Assembly: GCF_005144965.1 (NCBI RefSeq)
Contig: NZ_CP039704.1
Location: forward strand, 2,816,810-2,880,809
Reading direction: 5' to 3'
DNA length: 64,000 bases
Origin: Hankyongella ginsenosidimutans
Lineage (GTDB): Bacteria; Pseudomonadota; Alphaproteobacteria; Sphingomonadales; Sphingomonadaceae
In this document: positions 41,665 to 54,820 of the stretch, in pieces
Numbering within the stretch: the first letter of the stretch is position 1
Layout: every line of letters begins with the position of its first letter
Notes under the pieces: generated by a model
What the model was told of the DNA's origin: nothing
Databases searched by the model: none
The model's input: the letters and a program-made list of their open reading frames with translations, nothing else
Made by a program: the position numbers and the translations under genes

Positions 41665-41724
41665 AGACCCTTCCCGTTTTTGATTGAATCACTTTTGCGA
41701 GGCAATCAAAAACGGGAAGGGTCT
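41665..41724. repeat. Palindromic repeat family B, copy 2 (22-bp perfect stem)
   Basis: The arms at 41665-41686 and 41703-41724 are perfectly complementary over 22 bases; they begin AGACCCTTCCCG and end CGGGAAGGGTCT, with a 16-base loop (AATCACTTTTGCGAGG). It lies between the convergent SGNH hydrolase and hflX genes and could terminate or protect both transcripts. Confidence 0.85.
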
Positions 41725-41730
41725 AAAACT

Positions 41731-43020
41731 TTACAGCCGGGCGAAGCGCGCGTGGTTTTCCGGGCTGAGGCGCACGCTGAGCCGCACATGGCCCTCGCTG
41801 TCATCGTCCCGGCGCAGCACGTCGCCGTGCCGGTAGAGCCAGGCCAGCCGCTCGCCGTCCGCAGCCGCCAGCGTCAGGTCATAGAGCCGGGCGTGTTCCG
41901 CCAGCAGCGTGTCGACCCGGCGGATCAGATCCGGCACGCCGTCGCCGGTCAGGGCCGACGCCAGCACCTGATCCTTGCGCCGCGCCACCTGCGCCGCCAG
42001 CACGGCGCGCTGGGCCTCCGGCAGCAGGTCGGCCTTGTTCAGCACTTCGATCATCGGCGCCGAATCCGGCCCGCCGATATCGAGCGCCGCCAGCACGGCC
42101 AGCACGTCACTGCGCTGGGCTTCGGTATCCGGGTGGGCGATGTCGCGCACATGGACGATCACGTCCGCCTCGATCACCTCTTCCAGGGTCGCGCGGAATG
42201 CGGCCACCAGTTGGGTCGGCAGATCGGCGATGAACCCGACGGTATCGGACAGGATCACCATGCGCTCACCGCCCAGCCGCACGGCGCGCATGGTTGGGTC
42301 AAGCGTCGCGAACAGCAGGTCCTGCGCCAGCACCCCGCCCCGGTCAGCCGGTTGAACAGGGTCGATTTGCCGGCGTTGGTGTAGCCGACCAGGGCGACGA
42401 CCGGATAGGGTGCCTTCTGCCGGCGCACCCTATGAAGCTGGCGGGTGCGTTTCACATCCTCGAGTTCGCGCCGCAGCTTGGCGATGCGGTCGCGCAGCAG
42501 CGCCGGTCGGTCTCGATCTGGGTTTCGCCAGGCCCGCCGAGGAAGCCGAAGCCCCGCGCTGGCGCTCCAGGTGGGTCCAGGAGCGCACCAGCCGGCTCTG
42601 CTGGTAGGTCAGGTGCGCCAACTCCACCTGCAGAACGCCTTCGCGCGTTCTGGCGCGCGCGCTGAAGATTTCCAGCACCAGGCCGGTGCGATCGATCACC
42701 TTGGCGTTCAGCGCTTTTCCAGATTGCGCTGCTGCACGGGGAAACCGCGCCGTCGACAATCACGAGCGTGATGTCGCGCTCGGCCACCAGGGCGGCCAGC
42801 CCTTCCAGTTGCCCAGTCCCGAACAGGGTGCTGGGCCGCGCCTGGCGGATCGGCACTATCTGCGCCGCCACGACGTCAAGATCGATCGCCTGTGCCAGGC
42901 CCACCGCCTCGTCCAGCGCCGCCTCTGGCGTGCGCGCGTCCTCCTGGCGACCGGAAAACGCGGATGCACCACAAGCGCGCGCGTCCGAACGCCGGCGTGC
43001 GGTGGCACATCGACGCTCAT
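41731..43020 (-). CDS. hflX: Ribosome-associated GTPase HflX (frameshifted)
   Basis: The N-terminal HflX domain has [18 protein letters not shown] and [21 protein letters not shown]. The glycine-rich linker is [19 protein letters not shown]1 is [19 protein letters not shown]3 is LSDTVGFI and G4 is VLNKADLL. About 430 residues. Frame breaks lie near 42740, 42560, 42500 and 42345. HflX splits stalled 70S ribosomes. It ends the dusB-ntrBC-ntrYX-hfq-hflX block. Confidence 0.94.
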
Positions 43021-43038
43021 GCCGACCTCCGGCTGCGC

Positions 43039-43290
43039 TTACTTGTGGTCGTGATCTTCGGTTTCCGCTTCGAACAGCGACAGCGGGCCACTCGGCATCA
43101 CCGTCGAGATGGCATGCTTGTAGACAAGCTGCGATTGCCCGTCCCGGCGCAGCAGCACCGAGAAATTGTCAAACCAGGTGATGATGCCCTGCAGCTTGAC
43201 GCCGTTCACCAGGAACATCGTCACCGGCATCTTGGCCTTGCGGACCGCGTTGAGGAACACGTCCTGCAGATTATTGTTCTTTTCCGCCAT
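43039..43290 (-). CDS. hfq: RNA chaperone Hfq
   Basis: Intact, 83 residues. Starts [20 protein letters not shown] and has the Sm1 motif [20 protein letters not shown] and Sm2 motif [14 protein letters not shown]. It ends with a short acidic, His-rich tail ([10 protein letters not shown]). Lies between ntrX and hflX, as in most alphaproteobacteria. Promotes pairing of small RNAs with mRNAs. Confidence 0.98.
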   Translation of the reverse strand: MAEKNNNLQDVFLNAVRKAKMPVTMFLVNGVKLQGIITWFDNFSVLLRRDGQSQLVYKHAISTVMPSGPLSLFEAETEDHDHK

Positions 43291-43415
43291 GGTTCCCCGG
43301 CTGTGATCGTAGACAACGTGGGTGGCGGCTTCAGCCCTGAGTCCGCCATCAGTTCCATGATAGGTAAGCTGTCGCGCTAAAACAACTATCGATGGGAATT
43401 AATGAAGCCCAAGGC

Positions 43416-44803
43416 TCAGGCTTCGTCGTCCCGTGTGCCATCGCTGAGTCCGAGCGCCTTGAGCTTGCGGTGCAGCGCCGAGCGCTCCATGCCGATAAAG
43501 GCGGCTGTGCGCGAGATGTTGCCGGAAAACCGCCTGATCTGCACCCGCAGATATTCCCGCTCGAACGCCTCGCGCGCTTCGCGCAGCGGCGTCGACATGA
43601 TGGAGACCGCCTGCTCGTTGGGGGCAAGCCGCGCCGGCTCCGCCAGCACTTCACTCGGCAGTGCCGAAAGATCGATGGCGGCGGTATCGTCGGACATGCC
43701 CATGATGAGGGTGCGCTCGATGACGTTGCGCAACTGCCGTACATTGCCCGGCCAGTCATAGGCCTGCAGCGCCGCCATGGCCTCGCCGGTCACCGCCGGC
43801 GCCGTCGCCCGCGCTGGTGTGCCAGGCGGGTGACGAAGAAGTTCACCAGATCGGGGATGTCCTCGCGCCGTTCGACCAGCGCCGGCATGCGCAGCGGCAC
43901 GACGTTCAAACGGTAGAACAGATCTTCGCGGAACCGGCGCGCGGCGACTTCGGCGCGCAGGTCGCGGGTGGAACTGCTGATGACCCGGACATCGACCCGC
44001 ACGTTGCGCGATCCGCCGACACGCTGGAACACCTGATCGGTCAGGACGCGCAGGATTTTCGCCTGCGTCGTCAAGGGCATGTCTGCGACTTCATCCAGGA
44101 ACAGCGTGCCGCCGTGCGCCTGTTCGAACAGGCCGGGCTTGACCACGAGGCCATCGCGTTCCTCGCCGAACAATTCCTGCTCCACCCGCTCGGGCGACAT
44201 GATGGCAGCGCCGATCACCACGAACGGCGCATGCGCGCGCGGCGACCAGTTGTGCAGCAGCCGGGCTGCGACCTCCTTGCCGGTGCCTGCCGCGCCGGAG
44301 ACGAACACCCGGCTCCCGGTCGCCGCCACTTTGCGGATAGCGTTGCGCACGCCGTTGATGCAGTGCGACGATCCGGTCAGTTCATGATCGATGCCCGAGC
44401 GTTCGCGCAGCGCCTCGTTCTCGCGGCGCAGGCGCTCCGCCTCGGTCGCGCGCAGGACCGTGTTGATGAGCTGGTCAGCCTGAAACGGCTTTTCGAGGAA
44501 GTCGTAGGCACCCCGCTTGATCGCCATGACTGCGGTCTCGACCGTACCGTGCCCTGAAATCACAATCACCGGCAGGGTCGGGTCGTTCTCCATGATGACG
44601 TTCAGCAGCGCCAGGCCGTCCATGCGGCTGCCCTGCAGCCAGACGTCGAGCACCACCAGCGACGGGCGACGCTCGCCAATCACCGCCAGCGTCTGGTCGC
44701 TGTCGGCCGCGGTTCGGCAGGTATGGCCTTCATCGCTCAGGATGCCGGCGATCTGTTCGCGGATGTCGTTCTCGTCATCGACGATCAGGATATCAAGCGC
44801 CAT
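43416..44803 (-). CDS. ntrX: Nitrogen-regulation response regulator NtrX (frameshifted)
   Basis: The receiver domain begins LDILIVDDENDIREQIAGIL, with the phosphoacceptor Asp in LVVLDVWLQGSRMDG. The AAA+ domain has Walker A VSGAAGTGKEVAARLL and Walker [14 protein letters not shown]. The sigma54-contact GAFTGA loop is missing (LFGEERDGLVVKPG), as is usual for NtrX. The C-terminal HTH is RFSGNISRTAAFIGMERSAL. About 462 residues. A frameshift occurs at about 43795. Its start overlaps the end of ntrY by 11 bases. Confidence 0.94.
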
Positions 44804-47059
44804 GGGATACCCATTCATTACTGGTGGTTGGAGCGGTTTCCTCGACCGCTGTCTTCGGGAACTCGATGACCGCGCACGCGCCGCCTTCCGCACGATCCTC
44901 GAGCGTCAGCCGGCCTTTGTGGTCCTCGATGATCTTTTGACGATCGCCAGACCAAGGCCGGTGCCGCGCGCCCGGGTCGTGACGTATGGTTCGGTCAGGC
45001 GCTCACGCAGGTTGGGCGGCAGGCCGACGCCGTTGTCGCTGATGCGCAGCTGGATGGCGTCTGGCCCATCGGCGATGGCAATCGTGATTTCGCCCCCGGC
45101 CGCGCCATCGCCACGCGCCTGGATCGCCTCGATGCTGTTCTTGATGAGGTTGGTGAACACCTGCGTTATCTGTCCGCGGTCGCAGACCATGGTCAGGTCC
45201 GGGTCGGCGGCTGTCAGCGTGAAGCGTACCTGCGGATTGGCCATTTCCGCGAGCAGGATCGCCTGTTCGGCGACGCCCCGGAGTCGCTCCGGTTTCAGGT
45301 CCGGCCGCGGCATGCGCGCAAAGGCCGAGAATTCGTCGACCATGCGCCGCAGGTCGCTGACCTGCCGGATGATGGTGTCGGTGCAGTTGTCGAACACCTG
45401 AACGTCGATCTCGATCAGCGGCATGTACTTGCGGCGCAGACGCTCGGCCGCGAGCTGGATCGGGGTCAGCGGATTCTTGATCTCATGTGCGATGCGCCGC
45501 GCGACGTCGGACCAGGCGGCCCGGCGCTGGTCCGCGAGTTGCTCCGTGATGTCATCAAAGGTCAGCACGTAACCGCCATGGGCACCGCCCTGGGCGCGCA
45601 CCTGCACCATGAGCGTGCGCTGATGGCGCTCGAGCGCGACCTCGCCGGCGGCAATGTCCTGCGCCGCATCGCGGGCTGTCTCGAGCATCGCGGCAAGTTC
45701 CGGGCTGATGTCGGACAGACGGCGACCGATCAGTTGCTGGTCGTCCATCCGCAGCAGGTTCATGGCTGAAACGTTGGCGAGTCCGACCACGCCCTCGCTG
45801 GAGACACCGAGCACGCCGGCCGACACGCCGGACAGCACGGCCTCCGTGAAGCGGCGGCGCTCGTCCATCTGCGCGTTCGTCGCCATCAGCGCGCCGGTCT
45901 GGCTTTCCAGCTGCATGGCCATGCGGTTGAACGAGCGGGCGATGCGGCTCAGCTCGTCCGGACTGCCGCGAATCGGCACCCGGGTCGCCAGGTCGCCCTT
46001 GCCGACCCGCTCGGCCGCGCGCATCAGCCAGCCAAGCGGCGTCACCCAGCGGTTGGCAAGCGCAAGCGCCGCCCAGATCGTCGCGAACAGGATCAGCAGC
46101 GAGACGATGACCAGAATGACGGTGAAGCGCAGTTGCAGGCTGCTGCGCCGCTCCAGCAGGCTCTGGTAATCCGATTTCGCCACCTCGGTGCGTTTCACCT
46201 GCTCCAGCACCTGCGGCGCTGTCTTGCGGCTGACGAACAGGAAATGCCCGGGCGCGCGGGTCAACTGCACGATCGCCTGCACGCGGTCGGAATTCTCACC
46301 CGCCAGCACCACCAGTTCCCCGGCCTGGGCGCGCGCCACATCGCTCTCCGCCAGGCGCCGGGTTCCGGAGTCCGCGCCCCGGCGAATAGCCACCAGCGCG
46401 TCCATCGCGCCGTCCTTCAGCGTGAATACCACCGCCTCGGTATAGTCGCGGGCGATCGCCTGCCACTGCACGGCCTCCGCGAACTGGGACGGGTTTTGGA
46501 TCAGGCTGCCGGCATCCCGGTCGAGGTCGACGCGAGTCGCCAGAATGTCGTCGCGGATGCGGTCCTTGTTCTCGACCACATAGGCCTGCGCCACCTGGTC
46601 GGCGTTCTCGAGCACCGTGCGTACCCGATCGGAGAACCAGAATTGCAGGCCGAATTCGAACAGCAGCGTTGCGAACACCGCGAGCAGGATCGTCGGGATC
46701 ACCGCCACCAGCGAGAAGAAGCCGATCAGCCGCAGGTGCAGCCCCGCCCCCACCAGCCCGCGCCGACGGTTGGTCAGCAGCAGCACCAGCCGCCGCATCA
46801 CGAGCATCGCCAGGCCCATGACCGGCGCGATGTTCATCAGGATCAGCCAGGTCATGCGATGGCTGGACGTGATGGCGAACGGCGCACCGCGCTGGGACAG
46901 CAGAAGGTAAGTCGCAGCGCCGCACAGCAGCGCCACGATCACCAGCGTGATTTCCAGGCGAGACCACAGGTGGTTGCGGTTGGCCCAGCGTGTGAATTGC
47001 CGTCGCCAACGCCGGAATGCGTCTGTCCGCGCAGCTGGTGCCCCGTATCCCACCGACAT
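44793..47059 (-). CDS. ntrY: Nitrogen-regulation sensor histidine kinase NtrY (frameshifted at the C-terminus)
   Basis: The N-terminal membrane module has several helices (LEITLVIVALLCGAATYLLL, LILMNIAPVMGLAMLVM, IGFFSLVAVIPTILLAVFAT). A periplasmic region is closed by a helix at FTVILVIVSLLILFATIW. HAMP, PAS and histidine kinase domains follow. The phosphoacceptor His is in [20 protein letters not shown], the N-box in QVFTNLIKNSIEAI, and the G-boxes in ISDNGVGLPP and GTGLGLAIVK. A lost base in the AAAA run near 44941 hides the last 49 residues. Partner of NtrX. Confidence 0.95.
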
Positions 47060-47194
47060 AGGGGCACCCTAACGGGTTTGTGCTGAACCGCAACAACAGT
47101 GTTGCGCATTTAACGCAGGTAGACGCAACAGACTCTCGATCCACCTCAGCCTGATGGCCGTGGGCCCATTGAAGGCGCGATGCTTGAACCCGCT

Positions 47195-48642
<1,448 letters not shown>

Positions 48643-48646
<4 letters not shown>

Positions 48647-49724
48647 GCCCTGCCCCTCGGTAGATCGGCAGCAGAACCCGGAACGTGGTGCGCGCCGGGT
48701 CCTGCGTGCGGTGATACTCGACAATGCCGCCATGGTCTCTCACGACCTTGGCGACCAGCGCCAGCCCGAGCCCCGTGCCGTTCGGCTTGCCGGAGACGAA
48801 CGGCTCGAACAGGTGGTCGATCAGATCGTCGGCAGCGCCCGGCCCGTTGTCGGTCACGCACACTTCGAGCGGCACGGCGATGCGCCGGTTCGAACCCTTG
48901 ACCGCGACCTTCATGCCGTGGCGAAAGGCTGTGGACAGCACGATCTCACCGCCCGGCTTCGCCACTGCCTCGGCCGCGTTCTTCAGCAGGTTGAGGAACA
49001 CCTGCACCAGTTGCTCACGGCTGCACAGCACATCCGGCAACGACGGATCATAGTGTTCCTTTACGCTAAGCCCGCGTGCGAAGCCCACTTCGCCGAGCTG
49101 GCGCACATGCCCGAGGATGGCATGGATGTTCTCCGGCTGGCGGGCGAGCGGGCGCGCGTCCGTGAAGATTTCCATGCGGTCGACCAGGGCGCGGATGCGA
49201 TCCACCTCGGCGCAGATGAGCTGCGTCAGCTCGCGCTCTGTCGCGCCGACGCCTTCCTCGAGCAGTTGCGCCGCGCCGCGGATGCCGGACAGCGGGTTCT
49301 TGATCTCGTGCGCGAGCATGGCTGCAGCGCCGACCACGGCGCGCGCGCCGCCCTTGTGGCTCTGCTGGCGTTCGATCATGCGTTCGACAGCGCGGCTCTG
49401 CACCCCGATCAGGACCAGGTCCGGCCGGTCGGCCAGCGGCCGCGCCCAGATGTCGGCCACCAGCCGCACGCCGTTCAGCAGGCCGATCTCGACATCATAC
49501 TCGACAAACGACGCCTGGTGCGCGCGTGCCTGGGCGATCAGCGCCAGCAGGCTGCTGTCGGCCGGCAGGGCCGCGGCGAGCCCTTTGGTGCGCAGCAGCG
49601 CCTGCGGCACCTGGAACTGTTCCTCAAGCGCGGTGTTGGCGAAGCACAGCGTGTCGTCCGCATCGACGCACAGCAGAACCTGCGGCAAGGCGTTCAGCAG
49701 GCTGGCGGCCTCGGGTGCCGTCAT
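48643..49724 (-). CDS. ntrB: Nitrogen-regulation sensor histidine kinase NtrB
   Basis: A soluble PAS-type kinase of about 360 residues. The PAS region has [20 protein letters not shown]. The H-box is [20 protein letters not shown], the N-box [14 protein letters not shown], and the G-boxes [11 protein letters not shown] and [15 protein letters not shown] frameshift near 48670 leads to the true end (LPRGRA) and a stop overlapping ntrC. The start ATG overlaps the dusB stop. It is controlled by PII in related bacteria. Confidence 0.95.
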
Positions 49725-50713
49725 GCCGCCAGGCGGTCGAGCAGCGGCGCATAGAAGTCGACGAGCGTCGCACGCGCCGTGCGCGCATCCTCGATCTGGT
49801 TGATCCGGTTGCGGAACTCTGCCGAACCATGCAGGCCGCGCGTGTACCAGCCGACATGCTTGCGTGCCATGTTGACGCCAGTGCGCTCGCCGTAGTGCGC
49901 CAGCATGGCGTCGTAATGCTCGATGACGATCCGGTATTGCTGGTCCAGCGTCGGGTCCGGCGTGCGGACGCCGCTGACCAGGAACCGGATCGCCTGGCCG
50001 ATGAACCAGGGCCGGCCGTACGCGCCGCGTCCGATCATCACGCCATCCGCGCCGGACTGCGCCAGCGCCGCCGTCACATCGTCGAGCGTGACGATGTCGC
50101 CGTTGACGATCACCGGAACCGACACCGCCGCCTTCACCCGGGCAACGAACGCCCAGTCGGCGGACCCGGCGTACATCTGGTTGCGGGTGCGGCCATGGAC
50201 GGTAATCATCCGGACGCCCAGGTCCTCGGCGATGCGCGCCAGTTCCGGCGCGTTGAGGCTGTTGTGGTCCCACCCATGCGCATCTTCAGCGTCACCGGCA
50301 CGTCGACGGCCTTGACGGTCGCCTCGATCAGCCGGGCGGCATGGGCGAGGTCGCGCATCAGCGCCGAACCGGCAAAGCCGTTCACCACCTTCTTGACCGG
50401 GCAGCCCATGTTGATGTCGATGATCGCGGCCCCGCGGTCGGCGTTCAGCCTGGCGGCGTCGGCCAGCTTGTCCGGCTCGCAGCCGGCGAGCTGCAAGGAT
50501 ACCGGCTCCTCCTCCGGCCCAGGCGGCCTTGAGCAGCGACTGCCGGGTCTCGCGGATCATGGCTTCGGAGGCGATCATCTCGGAGACGGTCAAGCCACAG
50601 CCCAGCCGCTTGACCAGCCGGCGGAACGGCAGGTCGGAGACGCCGGTCATCGGCGCCAGGATCACCGGGTCGGCGATGGTCACCGGTCCGATCTGAAGAG
50701 GCTTGAGGCTCAT
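49721..50713 (-). CDS. dusB: tRNA-dihydrouridine synthase DusB (frameshifted)
   Basis: FMN-binding TIM barrel: [20 protein letters not shown], the catalytic Cys in [49 protein letters not shown] and [18 protein letters not shown]. About 331 residues. Frameshifts lie near 50510 and 50270. First gene of the nitrogen-regulation block, reducing uridines in tRNA, and overlaps ntrB by four bases. Confidence 0.94.
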   Translation of the reverse strand: MSLKPLQIGPVTIADPVILAPMTGVSDLPFRRLVKRLGCGLTVSEMIASEAMIRETRQSLLKAAWAGGGAGILAARRLRAGQAGRRRQAERRPRGRDHRHQHGLPGQEGGERLCRFGADARPRPCRPADRGDRQGRRRAGDAEDAHGWDHNSLNAPELARIAEDLGVRMITVHGRTRNQMYAGSADWAFVARVKAAVSVPVIVNGDIVTLDDVTAALAQSGADGVMIGRGAYGRPWFIGQAIRFLVSGVRTPDPTLDQQYRIVIEHYDAMLAHYGERTGVNMARKHVGWYTRGLHGSAEFRNRINQIEDARTARATLVDFYAPLLDRLAA

Positions 50714-51068
50714 GGGTCCTGCTCAAAAACAGGCAGCGGCTATAGCGGAGATGCGCCGCGCTTACAATCGGCCATCGCCGATGGCCTGATTGATCGCTTC
50801 AGATTGAAGCGATCTGACACGTGAATCACGGTCCAACTTTCTGAAAAGAGCCTGATTTACGCCACCGGTTGAAGCAATCATGCTTTCCGCCGCAACCGAT
50901 CTTGCTCTGGGATACAGAAACTTGGGCCTGCGCGGCATTGGCGCACCAGGGGAGAGAACAACAATATTTTCCAATGCGGAAACAATGCTTCGCTCGCAAT
51001 CTCACGGAATTTTAAGGATTTTTGTACTCAACAACAGGTCAGAAATTACCAAACCTGAGTGAGGGCTC
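50714..51068. other. Intergenic region between dusB and the peroxidase gene
   Basis: 355 bases holding the divergent promoters of dusB and the di-haem peroxidase gene, plus repeat A copy 4. The right half (50940-51060) is clearly AT-richer than the flanking genes. A good GAGGG precedes the ATG at 51069. No confident -35/-10 pair was assigned. Confidence 0.5.
50792..50855. repeat. Palindromic repeat family A, copy 4 (divergent)
   Basis: GATCGCTTCAGATTGAAGCG and ATCTGACACGTGAATCACGG, followed by CTGAAAAGAGCCTGAT. The order of blocks matches copies 1 and 3 but the palindrome has drifted (inner GCTTCAGATTGAAGC). Confidence 0.7.
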
Positions 51069-52159
51069 ATGTATAGCGGGATCAAACTTGGCGCGGCGAC
51101 GCTCATTCTGCTCACGACCTCGGCATTTACGCAATTCGATGGCTTTGTCGCGGGTGTCGAGGCGGCAGCGCGCTCCACGCAGGCCCTGCTGGGCCTGAAG
51201 CAGAAATATCGAGCGCCGAGCGATATGCCGGTCCCCAGAAAATCCGCAGACACCGGAGAAAATCGCACTGGGGCGCAAGCTGTACTTCGACCCCTCGCTC
51301 TCCAAAACCGGTACCGTCGCCTGCGCTTCTTGCCACGATCCGCGCGCCGGCTTCGAGGACGGCAAGGATAGAAGCATTGGCGTCACCGGTGAACGCCTGC
51401 CGCGTCACTCGCCGACCACCATCAACCTTGCCTGGTCGGAGGCCTACTTCTGGGATGGTCGCGCCGCCAGCCTGGAAGAGCAGGCGCTTGGGCCGATTGC
51501 GGCGGAAAGGAAATGGGCATGCCGCATGACCTGGTTGTGTCCAAGCTCCAGGCCAACCCTGAGTATACGCGGCAATTCGCAGCGGCCTTTCCTGGTGAAG
51601 ATATATCGATTCAAACGTTTGCGAAGGCGATCGCCGCCTTCGAGCGCACACTGACGTTCACCGCATCGCCCTTCGACGCCTGGCTGGCTGGGGACGAGGA
51701 CGCCATTTCAGCCACGGCCAAGCGCGGTTTCATGGTGTTCAACGGCAAAGGGCGCTGCGCCGAATGTCATAGCGGCTGGAACTTCACCGACGACAGCTTC
51801 CACGATATCGGCCTCAAGAGCGAAGACCAGGGCCGTTACGCCATTCTGCAGATCGACGCGCTGAAGCATGCCTTCAAGACCCCGGGCCTGCGCAACATCC
51901 GTGAGCGCGCGCCCTACATGCACGATGGTTCACTGCCGACGCTGGCCAGCGTCATCGACCACTACAACGACGGCTTCGTGCATCGCGAAACCTTGTCCGA
52001 TCTCATCAAGCCGCTTGGCCTGACCAAAGTGGAAAAGCAGAGCTTGTCGCCTTCCTGGAGACCTTGAGCACACCGGTACCCGAAGATCTGAAGCACGACG
52101 CGGAGAAGATGGATAAGTCCGCCGCTCTCGTCACCGGTAATACTTCAGGCGGTAGATAA
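51069..52159 (+). CDS. Di-haem cytochrome c peroxidase / MauG family protein (frameshifted)
   Basis: A periplasmic di-haem protein of about 363 residues. An N-terminal signal-like segment (GAATLILLTTSAFTQFDG) precedes GLKQKYRAPSDMPVP. Two c-type haem sites are visible: CASCH (with LGRKLYFDPSLSKTGTVA before it) and CAECH (with FNGKGR before it). RHSPTTINLAWSEAYFWDGR and PGLRNIRERAPYMHDGSLPT are family hallmarks. Frameshifts occur near 51240, 51512 and 52045. The SD GAGGG precedes the ATG. It may reduce peroxide or oxidise a protein partner using electrons from an adjacent cupredoxin (inference). Confidence 0.88.
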
Positions 52160-52230
52160 ACCTATCTCCCTTGTGGTATGAGCATAACGGGCAAATACCC
52201 AAACCGTAGGGCATCAAGCAGGGGTAAAGT

Positions 52231-52558
52231 ATGAAATCCTCAAATGTACTTATTTTTTCGGTCTTTCGATATCAGCCTTGGCGATTGCTGCCGCTGGCCT
52301 TGCGCCTGCCGTTGTCAGCCAATCTAATAAAATGTTTTCCGTTGCAAATTTACAAGTAAAGATCGGGCAAAAGATCATATTTAAAAATGATGACAATGTG
52401 CCTCATAATATATACTCACTGGTAAACGGCTCAAAAATCGATGCAGGGCTTAAAAACCTGGAGAAAACACAGAGATATCTTTCGATAAATCTGGTAATTT
52501 TCGAGTTGGGTGCGCCATTCATCCGAAAATGAAACTAGATGTCGAAGTTACCAACTAG
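52231..52558 (+). CDS. Small periplasmic cupredoxin (type 1 copper protein), frameshifted
   Basis: A protein of about 108 residues with a signal peptide (SALAIAAAGLAPAVVS). The cupredoxin fold shows the first copper His in DNVPHNIYS and the C-terminal ligands Cys, His and Met in GCAIHPKM. Frameshifts lie near 52258 and 52475. The gene is markedly AT-rich compared with its neighbours, suggesting recent acquisition. It resembles amicyanin/MauL-type small copper proteins, and lies 71 bases after the di-haem peroxidase, so it may donate or accept electrons for it. Confidence 0.8.
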
Positions 52559-52573
52559 TTGTCGAGGGTAGCC

Positions 52574-54290
52574 ATGCGTATATTTAAAAGCTCCTCCAAG
52601 GCAGACGAATCAGCCTGAACTCCCAGGCGTTCGCTGTGATTTCACTGATTATTCTCTCTGTCGGTACGCTCGGCGGCGCGACATTCTATTTCACCAATAA
52701 ATTAATCAAAGCCCGAGCAGATTTTTGAAAAGGCCTGCTCGGCGTCAGCCACGCCCGCCTCGCCCAGAAAAACGCACTGCAGTTGCAGATGCCGGATTAC
52801 CAGGCGGATATGGAACTCTTCAAAAGCGAATATGAAGACATGCGCTCGAACGCCGAAATCGCGCTCGAGCGGGCCTACAGTAAAGATACTGCTGACTCCG
52901 CCCGCAAGGTGATCACCGACATCAAGTCGCTCAATCCCGAAATACTCAGCAAGAACCCTGAGCAGCTTGCTATGCTTGCAACTGATGCCGATGTTCTTGC
53001 AGAGTATGCGAGCGCGGATGGTTACATGCTGAAAACCGCGATTGACGAAGCTGCAAAGCAAGACCGGCTGGTCATCATCGTCCTGGGCGCGACTTGCATC
53101 ATGCTCAGCGTTCTGGCTGCCATCTGGATATGCTTGGCCTTGTTGATGCCGTTACGCCGCGTCATGCGCGATATGCTGGCCCTGTCCGAGGGCACAGCGA
53201 TTGAAGCCTTCGCCTGCGCCAGCCGCGCGGATGAAATCGGCGATATGGCCCGCGCGCTCCAACGCTTCGACGCCACGACCCGCCAGGCGCGCGAACTCAC
53301 TGAACAGCGCGCGGCGGCGGAACATCAGGCGCATCTCGCCGAACAGGCTGCGGCGGCGGAATGCGCGCGCGTCAGGGCGGAGGCCGAGCGGCAGCATCTG
53401 GAGGAGATGTCGCGCGTCGCGGAGCAGCAGAAAAAGAGGTCGAGGCCCTGCTTCATATTTTGAACCAGGAAATCGGCGACGTCACCGCGACCGTGGTCGG
53501 CGATATCGAAAGCGATCTGACGGCTTTGCAGAAGGCGGAGGCGGCGCTCCGGGCGACACAGGACATCAGTTCGGAAGCGGAGGAACTCTCGGCTTTCGCT
53601 GGAAAGCTGTCCCAGGACGCCAGCGCCAGCAATACCCAGGTCATCGAGGTCAAATCCGCGTCGCAGCAAGCCTGTCAGAACATATCCACCGCGCAAACCC
53701 GTATGGAAACCTCGCTTGCCGACGTCGCCATCATGCACAATTCGGTCACGCAGATGGTCGAGACTGCGCGCCGCATCGAGGAGATGCTGAACCTGATCGA
53801 GGATATCGCCGAGCAGACCAACCTGCTAGCGCTGAACGCGACGATCGAGGCGGCACGGGCTGGCGAGGCTGGCCGCGGCTTCGCTGTGGTCGCCAGCGAA
53901 GTCAAGGCGCTGGCTGGCAAAACTTCGAATGCCACCGCGTCGATCCGTACGCTTGTCGAAGATGTCGACAATACGACCAAGGGTACGCATGCCGCCATCG
54001 CAAATCTCTCAGAAACGGTCGACCAGGCTGCACGGATCATCCGCAACACCGCGGAGGTCCTGGATCAGCAAAACTGTAGTATGGACAGCGTCCAGGGTAA
54101 TTCCTACAGGGTGGAGCAAAGCAGCAACCGCGCCCTCGAGCGCACCAATATCCTCCTGCAGCGCAACCGGCAAAACGAGAACCATTGTCAGCACTTATCC
54201 GATGCTACCACCAAGATTTATGACCGCCTCGGCAGCTTGCAGGGCGCTCTAAAGGAAATACTGGATAAAAGTACGCTCAATGCCGCATGA
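52574..54290 (+). CDS. Methyl-accepting chemotaxis protein (frameshifted)
   Basis: A membrane chemoreceptor of about 570 residues. Membrane helix 1 is [20 protein letters not shown] (N-terminal) and helix 2 is [20 protein letters not shown]. Between them is a small, mostly helical periplasmic region of about 100 residues. A HAMP domain ([29 protein letters not shown]) and a long coiled coil follow. The signalling tip is intact: [19 protein letters not shown] and [15 protein letters not shown]. Frameshifts lie near 52612, 52725 and 53440. It starts 15 bases after cupredoxin 1 and overlaps or abuts the next gene, so it is probably co-transcribed with the copper proteins. Confidence 0.88.
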
Positions 54291-54337
54291 TAATATATCG
54301 TGCTATGCTTGCTCAACATATCCAAGGAGGCATAACC

Positions 54338-54820
54338 TTGCGTGAGTTTTATATTTTACTACTATCGGTATTGACTCTTTTCCCATTCCAGACATGGGCA
54401 AAGGAGTACACAATCTATATTGTTACCGACTATGAACGTTCGCGCATGGCATTCGAACCCAATTACATCGTCATCAAACCTGGCGACAAGGTCACCTGGG
54501 TGAACAAGCTCGCAGAAACCCATAATGTCATGACCTACCCCGACGGCTTTCCCGAAGGTGCCGCTGGTTTCGCCAGCCCCTTCCTCGAGCAAGCCGGCCA
54601 ACGCTGGTCGCATAGCTTCACCAAGGTCGGAACTTACGAATACCATTGCGTGCCGCACATGTTCATGGGCATGCGCGGCAAGGTGATTGTTGGCAGCCCG
54701 AGCAAGCCTGCCGCAATGCATAAGCCAAAACCCGAAGAAGTCGTCGCCTATCGTAATATTCTTCTAGAATATTTCGATGCCGATCAGATCGACGCCCAGA
54801 TGTCGAAGCATAACCATTAG
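54338..54820 (+). CDS. Plastocyanin/pseudoazurin-like cupredoxin
   Basis: An intact exported blue-copper protein. I choose TTG 54338 because a perfect AAGGAGG lies 7 bases upstream and the product then has a clean signal peptide (REFYILLLSVLTLFPFQTWA); the ATG at 54287 would overlap the chemoreceptor stop. Copper ligands: His in ETHNVMTYPD, then Cys, His and Met in HCVPHMFMGMRG. The domain begins with YIVIKPGDKVTWVN, typical of the family. A C-terminal extension of about 40 residues ends DAQMSKHNH, whose His residues could bind metal. The stop TAG is the first three bases of repeat B copy 3. Confidence 0.85.
   Translation: MREFYILLLSVLTLFPFQTWAKEYTIYIVTDYERSRMAFEPNYIVIKPGDKVTWVNKLAETHNVMTYPDGFPEGAAGFASPFLEQAGQRWSHSFTKVGTYEYHCVPHMFMGMRGKVIVGSPSKPAAMHKPKPEEVVAYRNILLEYFDADQIDAQMSKHNH

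Noticed and set aside
51069..54820. Methylamine dehydrogenase (mau) cluster
   Set aside because: MauG-like and cupredoxin genes are present, but there are no mauA/mauB subunit genes, and an MCP is included instead.
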